A stretch of 64,000 nt of DNA from Persicaria tinctoria (Eukaryota; Streptophyta; Magnoliopsida; Caryophyllales; Polygonaceae), in NCBI GenBank assembly GCA_037127255.1, contig JBANSL010000008.1, positions 8,923,396 through 8,987,395 of the forward strand. The letters run 5' to 3'. Shown here piece after piece: positions 1-10,825 of this stretch. Position 1 is the first letter of the stretch; each line of letters starts with the position of its first letter. The translations under genes and the position numbers were made by a program. Under the pieces are notes generated by a model. That model made no database searches, had not been told where the DNA came from, and worked only from the letters and a program-made list of their open reading frames with translations.

Positions 1-1420
1 CTGATCTTGCGTTCCCGTCCTCCGCTATCTCCGATTCGTATCTCAATTTGGGTTTCCGGCGTCCTCGTGGTTCTCGCTGCAACCCATTTTGCTTCGAGTT
101 GGGCGTCGCCGCCTCGTCCCCAACTTTGTCAACCTCCTCTAGCGGGTCCTGCCCCGGCCGACGGCGTTAGTGTCTTTGTTCGTCTCGGGGGTTGGGTTGC
201 GGCTTGTTCTCCTTCTCCCCGGGTCCATCTTGCGCGTCTCGTGTCGTGTCATGTGTGCTTCGTGCCTCCCTTGTTTTGCGAAATTGATTTGGGACTTTTG
301 CCTTTTGTGGGTTCCCGCAATGATCCGATCGGCCTCTCGATCGCCTCCTTGGTGGTGTTGGGCTGGTGTCGATGTTATCCCCCTCCGTTACCTCCTCGCT
401 GCCCTCCCGGTGGTGCTGTGATGGTGCTTTGAAATTTTTTATTTAACTGGATGGGTTCGGCCTTTTTCCAACCCTATTCGGTCGATCCCCTCTTGATCCA
501 ATTTCTATCTGTCACTCCCAACTTGTTATTTTGTCTTGCTCACTCCGTCTTTGAAATTTCAATTAAGTGAACATTTAATTTTTGGCCCTTTTTAATTGAA
601 ATTCTATTTTTGTGGAAATTACAGTGATCCATGTTGGGTGGTGCCCCCATGTTGGCCGCCGGCGCTACTGTTTTCTCCTGGCTGGCGTCCGATGGTGTGG
701 CACTGTTGTGGTCCAGCTTCCTCTTGCCCTCCTTGGCCCATGGGTTTTCCTTGGGCCCGAAGGTTGGCCCGAGGCAACCCTTTTTGTTGTGCTTCGGGCC
801 CAAGGCTTTATCTTGGGCCCAAAGCACAGCCCGAAGGAAAAATAATTAAGAAAAAAAATTAAATTAAATATATATATATATATTTATATATACCCGAGTA
901 AATCACCCGAAAGGGTTTGACTAAATCCCGCAAGGGTTTGACTAAATTCTTATATGCCAAATCTGATTGGCGTTGTGTTTCAAGCAGCGTGTGACTCTAC
1001 TTCCGACGTTTCTATGAGGTCTTCTGCTTGGTTGTGGAGCGTGGAGTCTGGAGTCGGGACTGGCTGGGGTCGAGGTGGTGCGTTGAGGGCGTCTCCGTAT
1101 TCGGGATTGATCTTCCTTGGAGTTCGTCTGCATTACCCACAGGAGTTAGAGTCCTGCTGTACCGCTGGCCCGCGGTGCCACTGCTCGGTGGTGCTTGGCT
1201 TCGTTCTTCGACGGCTTCCTCAACCTTCTTGGGAGTTGGTCTTCTTGAGTCGTCTTGTTGTAGGGTTTATTTCTGTTTGTTTTATTTCGTTTGTGGTTTG
1301 TATTTCTGTTGGTTTAGGTTGTATGTTTGACGGTTCGCCGTCTGCCGACTCTGTCGGCCTCTCGGTGAGTCAGACCTGTCTGACCATCGAATTATTACCT
1401 TATCAAAAAAAAAAAAAAAA
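1..1420 (+). mobile_element. Non-autonomous poly(A) retroposon, copy 1 (cut by window start)
   Basis: GC-rich, pyrimidine-rich sequence with no credible protein is followed by a block rich in GGGCCCAAGG-like words (about 720-840) and two short CCCGNAAGGG hairpin words (906-915, 927-936). The 3' part (950-1404) closely matches 12,600-13,050. It ends in three consecutive stem-loops (1329-1342, 1345-1357, 1369-1384) and a run of 16 A at 1405-1420. This architecture fits an RNA-copied element mobilised in trans by a LINE. Open frames across it (for example 7-432) have LINE-leader-like composition and no recognisable domain, so I do not call them genes. The 5' end lies outside the window. Confidence 0.6.
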
Positions 1421-1800
1421 TTAGGTTATACCAAGGGTTCTTTACCCAAACGTATAGGGTACTCCGATATCCATAGAACTTTGTTTCACTAGTGTGTTTG
1501 GGTTGCTAGATAGGGAGTTAGTTTAGAAGAAGGAAGATATTCTAAATGTTGTATCTAGAACTCATAGGAAGAAGTGAAATAAAGTTGTGTTGAATCCTAC
1601 GGGTTGGATAACCTTAGGCGGGGACGTAGGAAGGGTTGTGCCGAACCTCGTTAACATATCATGTGTCCTTTACTTTCTGTTCTTTATCCTTTGCATTTAT
1701 CTTTGCCTTACTACTTATTCGCTATTCTTGTCTTAACTTGTTTTTGTGTTTCAGATAAGCTAAGGTCTTATCTCGGGTGGTAAGGTCTTACAATTTATTA
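1421..1800 (+). repeat. Ty1-copia-like LTR remnant
   Basis: The stretch around 1600-1700 (GGGGACGTAGGAAGGG, then a CCGAACC word and a CTTTACTTTCTG word) looks like the 3' part of many plant copia LTRs, where a GGACGTAGGC...CCGAACCACGT block is common. No partner LTR, primer-binding site or target duplication was found. Family assignment is inference. Confidence 0.35.
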
Positions 1801-1984
1801 TATTGTCAAAAGTTGACATACTATATTCATCCCTCCCCCCCTTCTAGATTATTTCTTTTCTCTTTATCTGTCTATTCTACACTTCAAACCCTCAAAAAAT
1901 GAATGAACCCTATAATTTGATTTAAAAAGGCTAAACCGCATTTATCTAGGAAGTATTTTTCTAAATTTGAATTCTTATCCTAAG

Positions 1985-2095
1985 TCTTGAATTGGTAAAT
2001 AAAGAGCAGTCATTCGGGGTTCGAACCGGGGACCTTTGGGTACTACCCGCAAGTCCTTTCCGGTTGAGCCATTTCAATTGAGACATAGGATAGAA
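1985..2095 (-). mobile_element. tRNA-derived SINE fragment
   Basis: Read on the minus strand this contains a pol III A-box-like word (TGGCTCAACCGG, 2060-2071) followed about 35 nt later by a B-box (GGTTCGAACC, 2018-2027). The same block recurs at about 27,090-27,150, so it is a dispersed repeat and not a functional tRNA gene; no cloverleaf with a proper acceptor stem forms. Confidence 0.5.
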
Positions 2096-2216
2096 AAACC
2101 GTTTTTGGAAAAGCAAAAAAAAATCGATGAACTAATTATGAATCGACGTGGGGTCATTTTGGTAAAACGAAGCTGATGAGGTTGCTAAAGCTGATATGAT
2201 AGCTGAAACTAATGGA

Positions 2217-3109
2217 CAGTGCCGGCCCAAGGGCACGGGCAGGGTGTGCGACCGCCCAGGGCCCATTTTCGGTAAGGTCCTATTAAAAATATATATTATA
2301 TATATGTATTATTTTTAAAATATAACAAAATAAAAAAAATACAAGTTTAACTTAATGGTAATTAAGTTTAAATCTTAATAAAATTCGGATTTGATTCCTA
2401 AATGTGTAGAGTTCAAATTTCTCTATTTGCATTGTGTATGTTTTTATAGAGAAGCCCTATGTCCATTAAATTTTGCATTTTTTAGATTTTTATAGAGGAG
2501 CCTATATTCATTTAATTTAGACACGATTCTTTGTACTTTTTTCCATTTCACCACAATATTAGACACCTTTTTTATGTGACAAATAAAGCTATATTGTTTA
2601 CATATATAACTCTTTCTATTTTATTTGAGAAAAATGTATTGTTTTTATTTCTTTATATATGTTCCATTTATCTAATTTACCCTTTTATTTTTGTTTATAA
2701 AAAAATCCCTTTTTTTTTAATTCTTGTTTTAGTTCATATAGATAATGTCATAGGATGTCACATATGTGATGTCTTAGAACAAAAACTATACAGAGTATTT
2801 AGTATTGTTAGACAATATTTTAATACTCCTCTACACAAGAACTTACATACTCGTGGTCATATTATACTGGATACCAAGCAAAAATAACTAGTTTTCACTA
2901 CAATTATATTTTTGATTTTTTTAATGTATATTATTTTTTATTCATTGACCTACTTTTATTTTCTTAAATTTGAAAAATAATTCAAATATAAAAATAATAT
3001 GAAATTTTTATGAAGTTATACACATTTTTTATTTTTTACGGAGTAATGTTTATCGGGCCCTTTAGATTTTACTTTGCCCTGGGCCTATAAAATGATAGGA
3101 CCGGCCCTG
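2217..3109. mobile_element. hAT-type non-autonomous DNA transposon
   Basis: The 893-bp element begins CAGTGCCGGCCC and ends GGACCGGCCCTG, which are imperfect terminal inverted repeats typical of plant hAT elements. It is bounded by a perfect 8-bp target duplication, CTAATGGA (2209-2216 and 3110-3117), the hAT signature length. The interior is AT-rich; an open frame at 2531-2887 shows no transposase motif, so the element is non-autonomous. It interrupts an older repeat whose intact relative lies at about 38,470-38,610. Confidence 0.85.
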
Positions 3110-3117
3110 CTAATGGA

Positions 3118-3574
3118 TTAAGTGTGTTAAATATGTATATGTTAAATTAGAGTTTTCATAAGCTAATAAGGTGTTTGGTAATCCAATTTCAAAATTAATA
3201 GAATTCTGAAACGCTTGGGGTGAGTAGCCGTTGAAAATCCAATTTCAAAAGCTAATTAAATTTAAATATTATATTTAACTTATTTAAAACTATAAAATAT
3301 TATAACCAAAAGCTCGGAAAAGTTATCTGCATTGTCAACGAACCCGTAAAAAAAAAAAAAAAAAAAAGTGGGGAGTATCACGTGACAGTCGAGGCAGCAC
3401 GTGTAGGAAAGTGGGACCCTCTTAAGTCTTAACTGCAGTGATTGCCTGAAATGGCAGGGACAGGGGAAGGACACACCATCCTTTGTTACGAGTGCTACCT
3501 CACTTCTAAAGATTAAACACACTCCTATTCCAACTAAAAATGGTTGTGGAGAGATATTTGTTTTGCCGTCACTT
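3118..3574. other. Intergenic, no gene seen
   Basis: AT-rich sequence continuing the repeat interrupted by the hAT element, with a poly(A) run at about 3347-3366. No coding or RNA feature is recognisable. Confidence 0.5.
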
Positions 3575-4618
3575 AAGAGGTGGCAATACCCGACCCGACC
3601 CGAGAAAACCGATCCGATTAATCCGACCCGAACCCGTCCGACACCCGAATAATTGAAAAAAAAGTTTGGATCCGAGACCGACCGACCCGATTCGAGTTAA
3701 GCCCGAACCCGAAAGCAATCCGAACCCAGTAAGAACCCGAACCCGATTATATCCGAATGGACCGACCCGAAATCAACCCGAAACCCGAGCATATCCGAAA
3801 CCCGAAATTACCCGAACCCGATTATACCCGACATCCGAAATAACCCAAACCCGATTATATCCGAAATCAACAAAAATCTTAGCATTTTCCCTAAAATACT
3901 CAAAACAACCTAAGCATTTGATTACTTAATAATGGATGGTAATATTATCATGCATATAGTATAATTAAATATAATTTTGTACTCCCTCCATTAAAAAAAG
4001 TAATTTTTTAGCATTTTTTAAGACGCCCAAACTATATAAAAATCAATTTTTTTGTATTTTTATAATTTCGTAGTTATGAGTAATAAGTATGAAGTTAATG
4101 TTAAAAATTAATATTTTATAAGATTTTGACTTTTTTAAAAAATATTATAAAAAGTGGGAAGACTTACATTTTTTTTAACGAATAGTATTGATTAAGAATT
4201 GATAAATATTGACTTAATCTATATAGAAGGATACATATCTCATAGGTAAAAAAAAATTGATTTGTTTTATCCAATATGATTCTTGCGGGTTCGATTTGAT
4301 TGAACTCAATTCAAACAAAATCGTTGTGACCAAAACCCGATTCACCCGAACCCGCTTAGACCGAAACCCGATTCACCCGAACCCGTTTAGTCCGACACCC
4401 GATTAACCCAAACTCGTTTAGACCGAAACCCGATTCGCCCGAACCGAATAGGACCCGAAAACCCGATTGTATCCGATAAACTAATGCCCGAATAAACCCG
4501 ACCCGAACCCGATTAGACCCGAATTGTCATCACACCCGATATCAACCCGAGTCCGATATGACCCGAAACCGAATAACCCGACCCGAACCCGACCCGACTC
4601 GCCCGATTGCCACCTCTT
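3575..4618. mobile_element. CCCGAA-rich terminal-inverted-repeat element
   Basis: The element starts AAGAGGTGGCAAT and ends with the inverse (ATTGCCACCTCTT). Just inside each end are dozens of near-tandem ACCCGAACCCG/ACCCGACCCG words (3587-3870 and 4320-4600). The same-strand repetition of these words at both ends is not palindromic, so only the terminal 13 bp is inverted. The centre is AT-rich and holds a decayed Stowaway-like start at about 3980. No clear target duplication was found. The open frame 3666-3929 is a by-product of the repeat. Confidence 0.55.
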
Positions 4619-5095
4619 GTATATATGCCGTTTTCAAGTTTGATATAACAGTGTTTTTCTTTAATAATTAGAAAATGGTTGGTGTTTTAATTAATTATAA
4701 AATATTTAAAATGATGGATTACAAGGAAGAAGGAAACCTTTTTAAGATGATACTAGTACGATTACCGCGTCATGGTGCGGTTTTTTAAAACTAAAATATT
4801 AATAATATATATAAATATATTATAAAATACTAATAAAAGTTAAGATAAAAAAAACTTTACCATAAAAGTATAATACATAAATGTAGATATTTTAAATCAC
4901 CCAATAATAATAATATCAATATCAGTGTAACTTTTTTGAAAATTTTGAAATCTGAATCACACATTTAAATGTGATGTGTCACAACTAATAATTATAATTA
5001 ATGTTTTGAATTGAGCTCAATAGTTAGTACATAAATGTGATTTAAGTCTAATGGTTATATTAGATTGAATTCAATGTTTTGAATTAAGCCCAATT
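4619..5095. other. AT-rich intergenic sequence
   Basis: No gene, RNA or intact transposon end is recognisable in this AT-rich stretch. Confidence 0.5.
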
Positions 5096-5448
5096 GTTAG
5101 TAAATATGTTAAGAATAAAAGAGAATGGAGGATTAAAAAAAAATTAATGGAAAAAAAAAAGAGAAAAGGAGAAAAGGAGAAATAAAAAAATCAAGGAAAA
5201 AAACAATATTACTAAAACTCCACTAAGATTGACACGTAAACAAAGTCTTATAAATTAAGGTTATATATAGATGTTAGTAAATATGTTAAGAATAAAAGAG
5301 AATGGAGGATTAAAAAAAATTAATGGAAAAAAAAAAGAGAAAAAGAGAAAAGGAGAAATAAAAAAATCAAGGAAAAAAACAATATTCCTAAAACTCCTCT
5401 AAGATTGACACGTAAACAAAGTTTTCTAATTTAAGGTTATATATAGAT
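5096..5448. repeat. 177-bp tandem duplication
   Basis: Two adjacent copies (5096-5272 and 5273-5448) of an A-rich unit beginning GTTAGTAAATATGTTAAG differ by a handful of substitutions and one-base length changes in A runs. Low divergence indicates a fairly recent local duplication. Neither copy is coding. Confidence 0.85.
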
Positions 5449-5651
5449 AAGAAGTAAAATTGCACATGAATTTAGGATGAGTTTATTGATGTTTTACTTC
5501 TTACTCCCTCAATTCAGAAAATATGTCATTTACTATTTACATGCGTTTTTAATATTTTTTTTAAAAAATTATAGTTATTAATACAGTATTAACTACGAAA
5601 TTGTTAATTTTTTAATAAAAAATAGATATTTTATATACTCCGTAGTTTTTA

Positions 5652-5879
5652 CTCCCTCTGTCCTAGAATAGATGAGTTTTTATTTTTTTACACGCTTTTT
5701 TAGTAACTAAAACTATATAAAATATTTATTTATTTTAATAATTTTTTAAATAATTACAAACTTATTATCAATAAGTTTATAATTATTAAAAAAATAAATA
5801 AAAAGTTAATATTTTACATAGTTTTTAGATTTTAAAAAAACGTATCAAAAAGTAAAAATTCATCTATATAGGGAGGGAG
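5652..5879. mobile_element. Stowaway MITE
   Basis: Begins CTCCCTCTGTCC and ends with GGGAGGGAG, the canonical Stowaway terminus, with TA target duplications outside (5650-5651, 5880-5881). The arms (TTTTTACACGC... and ...AAAAACGTATC) pair to a long AT-rich hairpin. Confidence 0.85.
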
Positions 5880-6074
5880 TATCATTCTAAAAAATTATGT
5901 GTGAATAATAAATGAACAGAAGGAGTATTAATAGACATTTTAAATTCTAAAATGACATCTTTTAATTAATATGGAGTACTAGATAAAAATAAATTAGAAT
6001 AAGTAATACATACAGAGTATTAGAGTACTCGTAGTACTTACGGGGTATTAAAATAAGGGTAAAATACTCTAAGT

Positions 6075-6104
6075 GAGTTTCTCTCTCCTAGGAGAGAGAA
6101 ACTC
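6075..6104. repeat. Perfect 30-bp palindrome
   Basis: A GAGTTTCTCTCTCC arm is followed by TAGG and the exact reverse complement of the arm. It lies just upstream of retroposon copy 2 and can form a cruciform or, if transcribed, a strong hairpin. Confidence 0.85.
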
Positions 6105-6119
6105 TCATTTGAGAAATCC

Positions 6120-6685
6120 CCTATCTGTATCCAGAAATTGAGAAATCCCCTTTGTGCATCTTCCTCCATCTCAATCTGGATTTTGGGCTAATCGACGTCT
6201 CCGACCTCGGTTTTGGTCCAATCTCCTTTGTTTATCCTTCCATATGTGTTCAATGGTTAGAGTTACTGGTTGTTCCGGCCGATTGGCTTGGCCGGTGTCT
6301 TCCTCCGGTGTCTCTGTGGCCATTCGAGGTCTACGCCGATCAAATCAGTCCTTCACTCTCTCTGCTCCTCGCGCCACCAAACCTTCTCCCTTGGTTCCCC
6401 TCCCCGACATCTAATCTTTGGGCCACCTTCTTATATCGCAGATCGGGTTTTCCGACCACCAGTCTCCAACCCAAATCCATCTCCCCCTGGAGTGAATCTG
6501 CTCCTCCCTCGGTCTTCGACTGCTTCCGGTCTTCCTCTTGCTCGATCGTCTCTGCGATCTTGTTTAGGGCTTGTGTGGATCGGTGAATTCCGCGTCTCTC
6601 CGTCCTGCCCGCTTCCTGGTCGGTGCTTGGCTGGTGTTCTGCCGGTGTTGTACCATTGCCTGGCATAATCCGACTGCCTTGGGCC
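6120..6685 (+). mobile_element. Retroposon copy 2, 5' portion
   Basis: C/T-rich, GC-rich leader-like sequence of the same style as 1-430 and 39,900-40,600, ending in CTTGGGCC where the LTR retrotransposon at 6686 begins. The element resumes at 12,311 with GGGCCCTAAGG, so the two parts form one copy split by the insertion. The 5' limit is a guess. The overlapping open frames (6152-6668) look like random reading of GC-rich DNA. Confidence 0.5.
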
Positions 6686-8170
6686 TGATAGCATGCATAT
6701 AGGTAGGCATAATAGGTTGCATTTAGCTTAGTTAAGATGCATATCATGCATGGATTAAGTGCAATTTGCATATTTGCTCTCTATGTTGGTGGAGTCGGAA
6801 TCTACATGTTTTTATTGATTATTCCAGGTAATCGTGGATCCGAGGAGGAGACATGGGTTGATAACGCATTGGATTAGAATTTCTAGTTGATCGAAGAAGC
6901 TTACATGAAGATCTCAAGAGGTCCTGAGAAGAAGAAGCGAACCTAAACGAAGAACAAGTCTGCAGAAGTTGTCGCCAGACATGGTGAACTTATTTTGCAC
7001 TTTCTGGAGGCCTCGGTTGTCCGATCGACTATTATGACCATGCGTTGGAAAGCTCTTTCAGAGAGCTACAACTTTCATGTTGACGTCGAGAGCTAATTCG
7101 AGACGGAATTTTCGGGAAAACCCAATGCAGCGCCCGCCGCATGGTTTGCTGCGCCCGCCGCATAGTTTGCTGCGCCCGCCGCATAGTTTGCTGCGCCCGC
7201 CGCCAGGGGCGGTATTCATGCTGCGCCCGCCGCATGGTTTGCTGCGCCCGCCGCAACTTTGCGGCGCCCGCCGCACGTACGGACAGCGCGTATGCGCCGT
7301 TTTGGAAACCCTAGTTTTATTCTATGATTGTTGGGGGCCGACTTGGATATTATTATTAGGCCACTTTTATGTTATTTTTCATTAACTTCTATTCTATTCT
7401 TACGTTCTATCAGACAATTGGAGAGAGAGCGATGTTCGCCATGGGCGACTAAACTCTCTTCGTTCTACCTACAATTTGAAGCTTTATTTGGATTGAATTG
7501 TGAGTTTCTAATTCTTGTTTCTTATTTCCTATATTGAATGTTTCGACTTCTTTGTGCTTGAATGTTTGATTGTTTTATTCTATCTCGACTGATCAACTTG
7601 GTAGAATCAATTCAATTGCTAGGGTTTTGTAGATTCCTGATTGCGAACCTTAACCCAAGTGGCAAACTTGTTCCTTTAGGGCTGATTGAACTAATTGAAT
7701 GAGTAGGAAGTTGAATGTGTTGTTAAATCCTTCTTTAGGGACTGCAAATACCTTGGTTAATCTCTGAACTTAAAGCTATCAATTGGGTTAAATCCTTCTT
7801 TAGGGACTGTTCGATTGATAAGGGTTTCTAGGACTGATTGGACTAGTAACTATATTAGGTCGGGACAAGGGCATTCATAGGAACCCTAAAAGGACAAGAG
7901 GAAGTTACAATATCAATTCAACCAAATAAAGTGGATAGTTGTAGGTAGAGCGATCTTCTCTAATTTGTTTTGCATTATTTGTTTATAGTTTATTTTGTTT
8001 TTGTTCTTATTTCAATCACCCAAAAACCCCCCCTTTCACTAATTGGTAAATACACATTGCAAAGGAATACTTGATTCTCTGTGGGATCGACCTCTTACTT
8101 GCTTGCTATACTAGTTTGTAGGTTTGAGTTTTATTTTGATACGGTTTATGCGACTAAAAACCGCTCATCA
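6686..8170 (+). repeat. 5' LTR of the Athila-like element
   Basis: 1,485 bp, TGATAGCATGCATATAGG at the start and CCGCTCATCA at the end. It contains seven copies of CGCCCGCCGC spaced mostly 21 bp apart (starts at 7131, 7152, 7173, 7194, 7224, 7245, 7265). The peptides predicted from both strands of this array are repeat artefacts. It carries promoter and leader in this class of element, but I see no unambiguous TATA box. Confidence 0.95.
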
Positions 8171-8173
8171 AAT

Positions 8174-8191
8174 TGGCGCCGTTGCCGGGGA
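8174..8191 (+). promoter_or_regulatory. Primer-binding site (tRNA-Asp type)
   Basis: TGGCGCCGTTGCCGGGGA starts 3 nt after the 5' LTR. It is the 18-nt match to the 3' end of tRNA-Asp used by many Athila/Calypso-type elements. Confidence 0.85.
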
Positions 8192-8249
8192 ATCAAGTTT
8201 ATTTCTTTGTTGTGTGTATTTATTAATTTTTGTTTATATATCTAACTTT

Positions 8250-8277
8250 GTTGTGAACCTATCTTACGGTTCACAAC
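8250..8277 (+). promoter_or_regulatory. Stem-loop between primer site and gag frame
   Basis: Perfect 10-bp stem GTTGTGAACC / GGTTCACAAC with an 8-nt loop, 59 nt after the primer-binding site and 24 nt before the gag-like ATG. Its position is that of a retroelement packaging or dimerisation signal; this role is inference. Confidence 0.5.
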
Positions 8278-8300
8278 CCCCTTGCTACTAACTTTTTAAG

Positions 8301-9155
8301 ATGTTGAGATTGTTGCAGTTTGAAGGTGAGAACTTTCACCAATATTTCACTAGATTGCATGAGTATGTTAATGACCTTGGTTCATGGGGTTATCAATATG
8401 GTGTACGGGAGATGTGTGTTTGCATATTTGATGGGATGAATGCTGAAACACGGAATCTTGCTGAGTCCATGAGTAATGGAGGCCTATTGGATATGGGACT
8501 CTTTGAGATTTGGGATTTTTTCTACAACATGAGTCGACAGGTTGAGCAGGAAGTATCAATCCGAACTCTCACACAAGTGTTGCAGCAGTTAGAGGAAAGA
8601 AACATGAGCCGAATCGGAAAATTGGAGGAACAAATGAACCAACTCATTCAAATTCTAAGTGCAAAAGGTGAGAAAGAAAGGAGCTTCGAAGAAGAAGATG
8701 AGGAATTGGTTGCAGACAACGATAGTTTCTTAGATGATGGAGGAGAGGGTCTAGTGCTTCCTGACTTGGAATCTCATGAGTCGACGCATGAGGTTACATG
8801 TGATGTGTCTCCTACTCCATCTGCACCATCCATTCTAATCTCGCCCATTGATGAACCAGGTCTAGAGCCATCAGCTGAGGCTAAAGAGGTAATAAAGGTA
8901 AACTTTTGCAATTTTGAAGTTAATGGTGTATATGTTGATCCTTTTGATTGCTATTTTGAAAAGCCACCAGCGGAACTGTGTTGGTGGTATCATATTCCTT
9001 CTGCAGAGAGTCATGCTAGACTCTTTGATAGATTGAAAGGGTTCGTGAGTTTCACATTTTATGCTTTCAATTTATTGTGCTATGATGTGCCTTGTAAGAT
9101 GTGTGCACAGGAATATGATAGGCTACTGAGGGCTTTGACAATGTCTGAGAAATAA
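8301..9155 (+). CDS. Gag-like protein of the non-autonomous LTR element
   Basis: 284 residues, starting at the first ATG after the primer-binding site. Residues about 8-80 resemble the core of plant Ty3/gypsy gag: GENFHQYFTRLHEYV at the start, an F.GM..ETR word and the GGLLDM region. They are followed by a predicted coiled coil (about 85-125: QVLQQLEERN, KLEEQMNQLIQIL) and an acidic, Ser/Pro-rich stretch (130-195). The last 90 residues are not recognised. No CCHC zinc knuckle or protease follows, and the protein is shorter than a full Athila gag. It may form or enter virus-like particles supplied by an autonomous relative. The frame is intact, in keeping with the young age of the insertion. 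Confidence 0.65.
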   Translation: MLRLLQFEGENFHQYFTRLHEYVNDLGSWGYQYGVREMCVCIFDGMNAETRNLAESMSNGGLLDMGLFEIWDFFYNMSRQVEQEVSIRTLTQVLQQLEERNMSRIGKLEEQMNQLIQILSAKGEKERSFEEEDEELVADNDSFLDDGGEGLVLPDLESHESTHEVTCDVSPTPSAPSILISPIDEPGLEPSAEAKEVIKVNFCNFEVNGVYVDPFDCYFEKPPAELCWWYHIPSAESHARLFDRLKGFVSFTFYAFNLLCYDVPCKMCAQEYDRLLRALTMSEK

Positions 9156-10825
9156 GGTCTTGAGATTGAGAATAAGTCAAGCCAATGACATTAAAGAAAG
9201 GCGCTTCTCGGGAGGCAACCCGAGGTAAGCTTTAGTTATTTCAATTCCTAGTTAGCTAGTTTTCTTTAACCCGACGCGCGCAATGCTCAGATCCGACCTA
9301 TATCGCCCCTTCCACCACATTGTGAGTATTTCATTCATCTCTTTCTCTATGTTTTAATTTTTTTTGTTGTCTTTTATGTTTCATTGAGGACAATGAAAGG
9401 TTTAAGTGTGGGGGAGGGATTGCATTGCATATAGATAGAATTTGCATATCATGTTTACTTATGTTATCATGTTTATTTATGTTGTCATATTTATTTTTAT
9501 TCATATACTGCATTTGAAAAAAAATATCATGCATTGCATTTAAGTGTTATTAACGATACCCATCTTGGTTTAGTTTGCCCTCTAATTTATTTTTATGATC
9601 TTAATTGCATAAATCCCATGATTTGATTGAATTGCTTGAAAATGATTTTGGAGCATGATTTGAGAATATAATTGAGCAAGTATGATTCATAGTTGAGGTT
9701 TAATTGAAATCTAAAAAAAAACATAACCTTTGTGAGTTTGTTTTGGCCTTATAGGGACTTTACATATTATTTCCCTTTTGCTTCTATTATGTGATTATAC
9801 TCTCCATATGCTTCTTATTTCAATACCGTATTGCACATGTTTGTTGCTTGTGAATTTCAAATGATTGAGGCATGTTTTCTTTAGCCATATTATACCCTAT
9901 CTACCTTACATATTATCCTGTGCTTGAAGCCAGTCTGAACCTTAAAGCCTATTCTTTTTTATAGCTCCACAAAAATATATCATAGCCAATGATTAGCCTG
10001 TCATAGCCAATGATTAGCCTGACCCCATCCGGGAATTAGGAGGAGAATTGGTGAAAAATCTTTATGTTGGAGTTGCTTTGAGTGGAGATGATGTATGTAT
10101 GGTTGTGCATTGCGAGAGGCATAGCCAAAATAAGGTAACCCTTCTTGCATAATAGAGATGACTTATTACTAGGGGCCTAAGGAGGATAAAATTCACTTAG
10201 GAGTAAAAGTCTAGTAAGCTTGGACCTAAGGAGGATAAAATTCACTTAGGGGCAAAAGTAAGCATAAAAGAAAAAAAAAGTCATCATCCAAATAAAAAAT
10301 TGCATGAGTTGTATGGCTATTGAAATCGACGAGTGCTTATTGATGTGTATTGGAGTTTATGTTATTGGAATGGTTTGCGAAGTATGGAAGTTTTGGTGTT
10401 GTTCTGGTTGGTTGTTGTTCTTTTTTTTCCCGGATTTTTAGCACCACAAGCCTAAATATTTCTCATGCCTTATGTTCCTACCAAAGCCCCATTACAACCT
10501 TATAAAAGTCCTCATGATGTTGTTTGCAAGTGATAACTTTCACGGTGTATGGAGCATTTTGGATTGAGTTGAGAGTTGAACTTTAAAGCCTAAACACATG
10601 AGAGCTTGAGTGAAACACATCATCCCGGTGAGGTTGGACTAAATTTGCTTTTACTATTGGATCGCTCATATATTTGCTAGGATATTTGTTCTCTTATTCA
10701 TGGCTCCTATTGTTTGATGTTGCTTTTCTAAAACTATAGCATGAAGATCTTATTTGTGGGATGATTAATTCTATATTTAGTTTTCATTGCTTGAGGACAA
10801 GCAAAAGCTTAAGTGTGGGGGAGTT
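9156..10825 (+). other. Long non-coding 3' region of the LTR element
   Basis: No open frame of note. It holds a CTCGGG/CCCGAG stem-loop around GGAGGCAACC (9207-9224), a motif common 3' of Athila coding regions. It also holds a first AAGTGTGGGGGAG tract (9404-9416), a 21-bp tandem pair of TCATAGCCAATGATTAGCCTG (about 9980-10020) and two CCTAAGGAGGATAAAATTCA repeats that can fold on a flanking CTTAGG (about 10,167-10,255). Confidence 0.7.
10811..10823 (+). promoter_or_regulatory. Polypurine tract
   Basis: AAGTGTGGGGGAG ends 2 nt before the 3' LTR, the position of the plus-strand primer. The identical word also occurs at 9404-9416. Confidence 0.8.

Noticed and set aside
2018..2071. Possible tRNA gene on the minus strand
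   Set aside because: A and B boxes are present but no acceptor stem or cloverleaf forms, and the block is repeated at about 27.1 kb as part of a SINE.
2531..2887. 118-codon frame inside the hAT element
   Set aside because: Composition is Phe/Ile/Leu/Tyr-heavy, as expected from AT-rich DNA; no hAT transposase motif.
7131..7274. CRISPR-like array of short repeats
   Set aside because: Spacing is fixed with nearly identical spacers, it lies inside a plant LTR, and there are no cas genes; it is a minisatellite.
7032..7385. Overlapping frames on both strands (also at 11,172-11,525) giving repeated RRAQQTM or LLRPPHS peptides
   Set aside because: They are translations of the 21-bp GC-rich array in the LTR and occur in every phase; no ATG context, domain or flanking coding sequence supports a protein.
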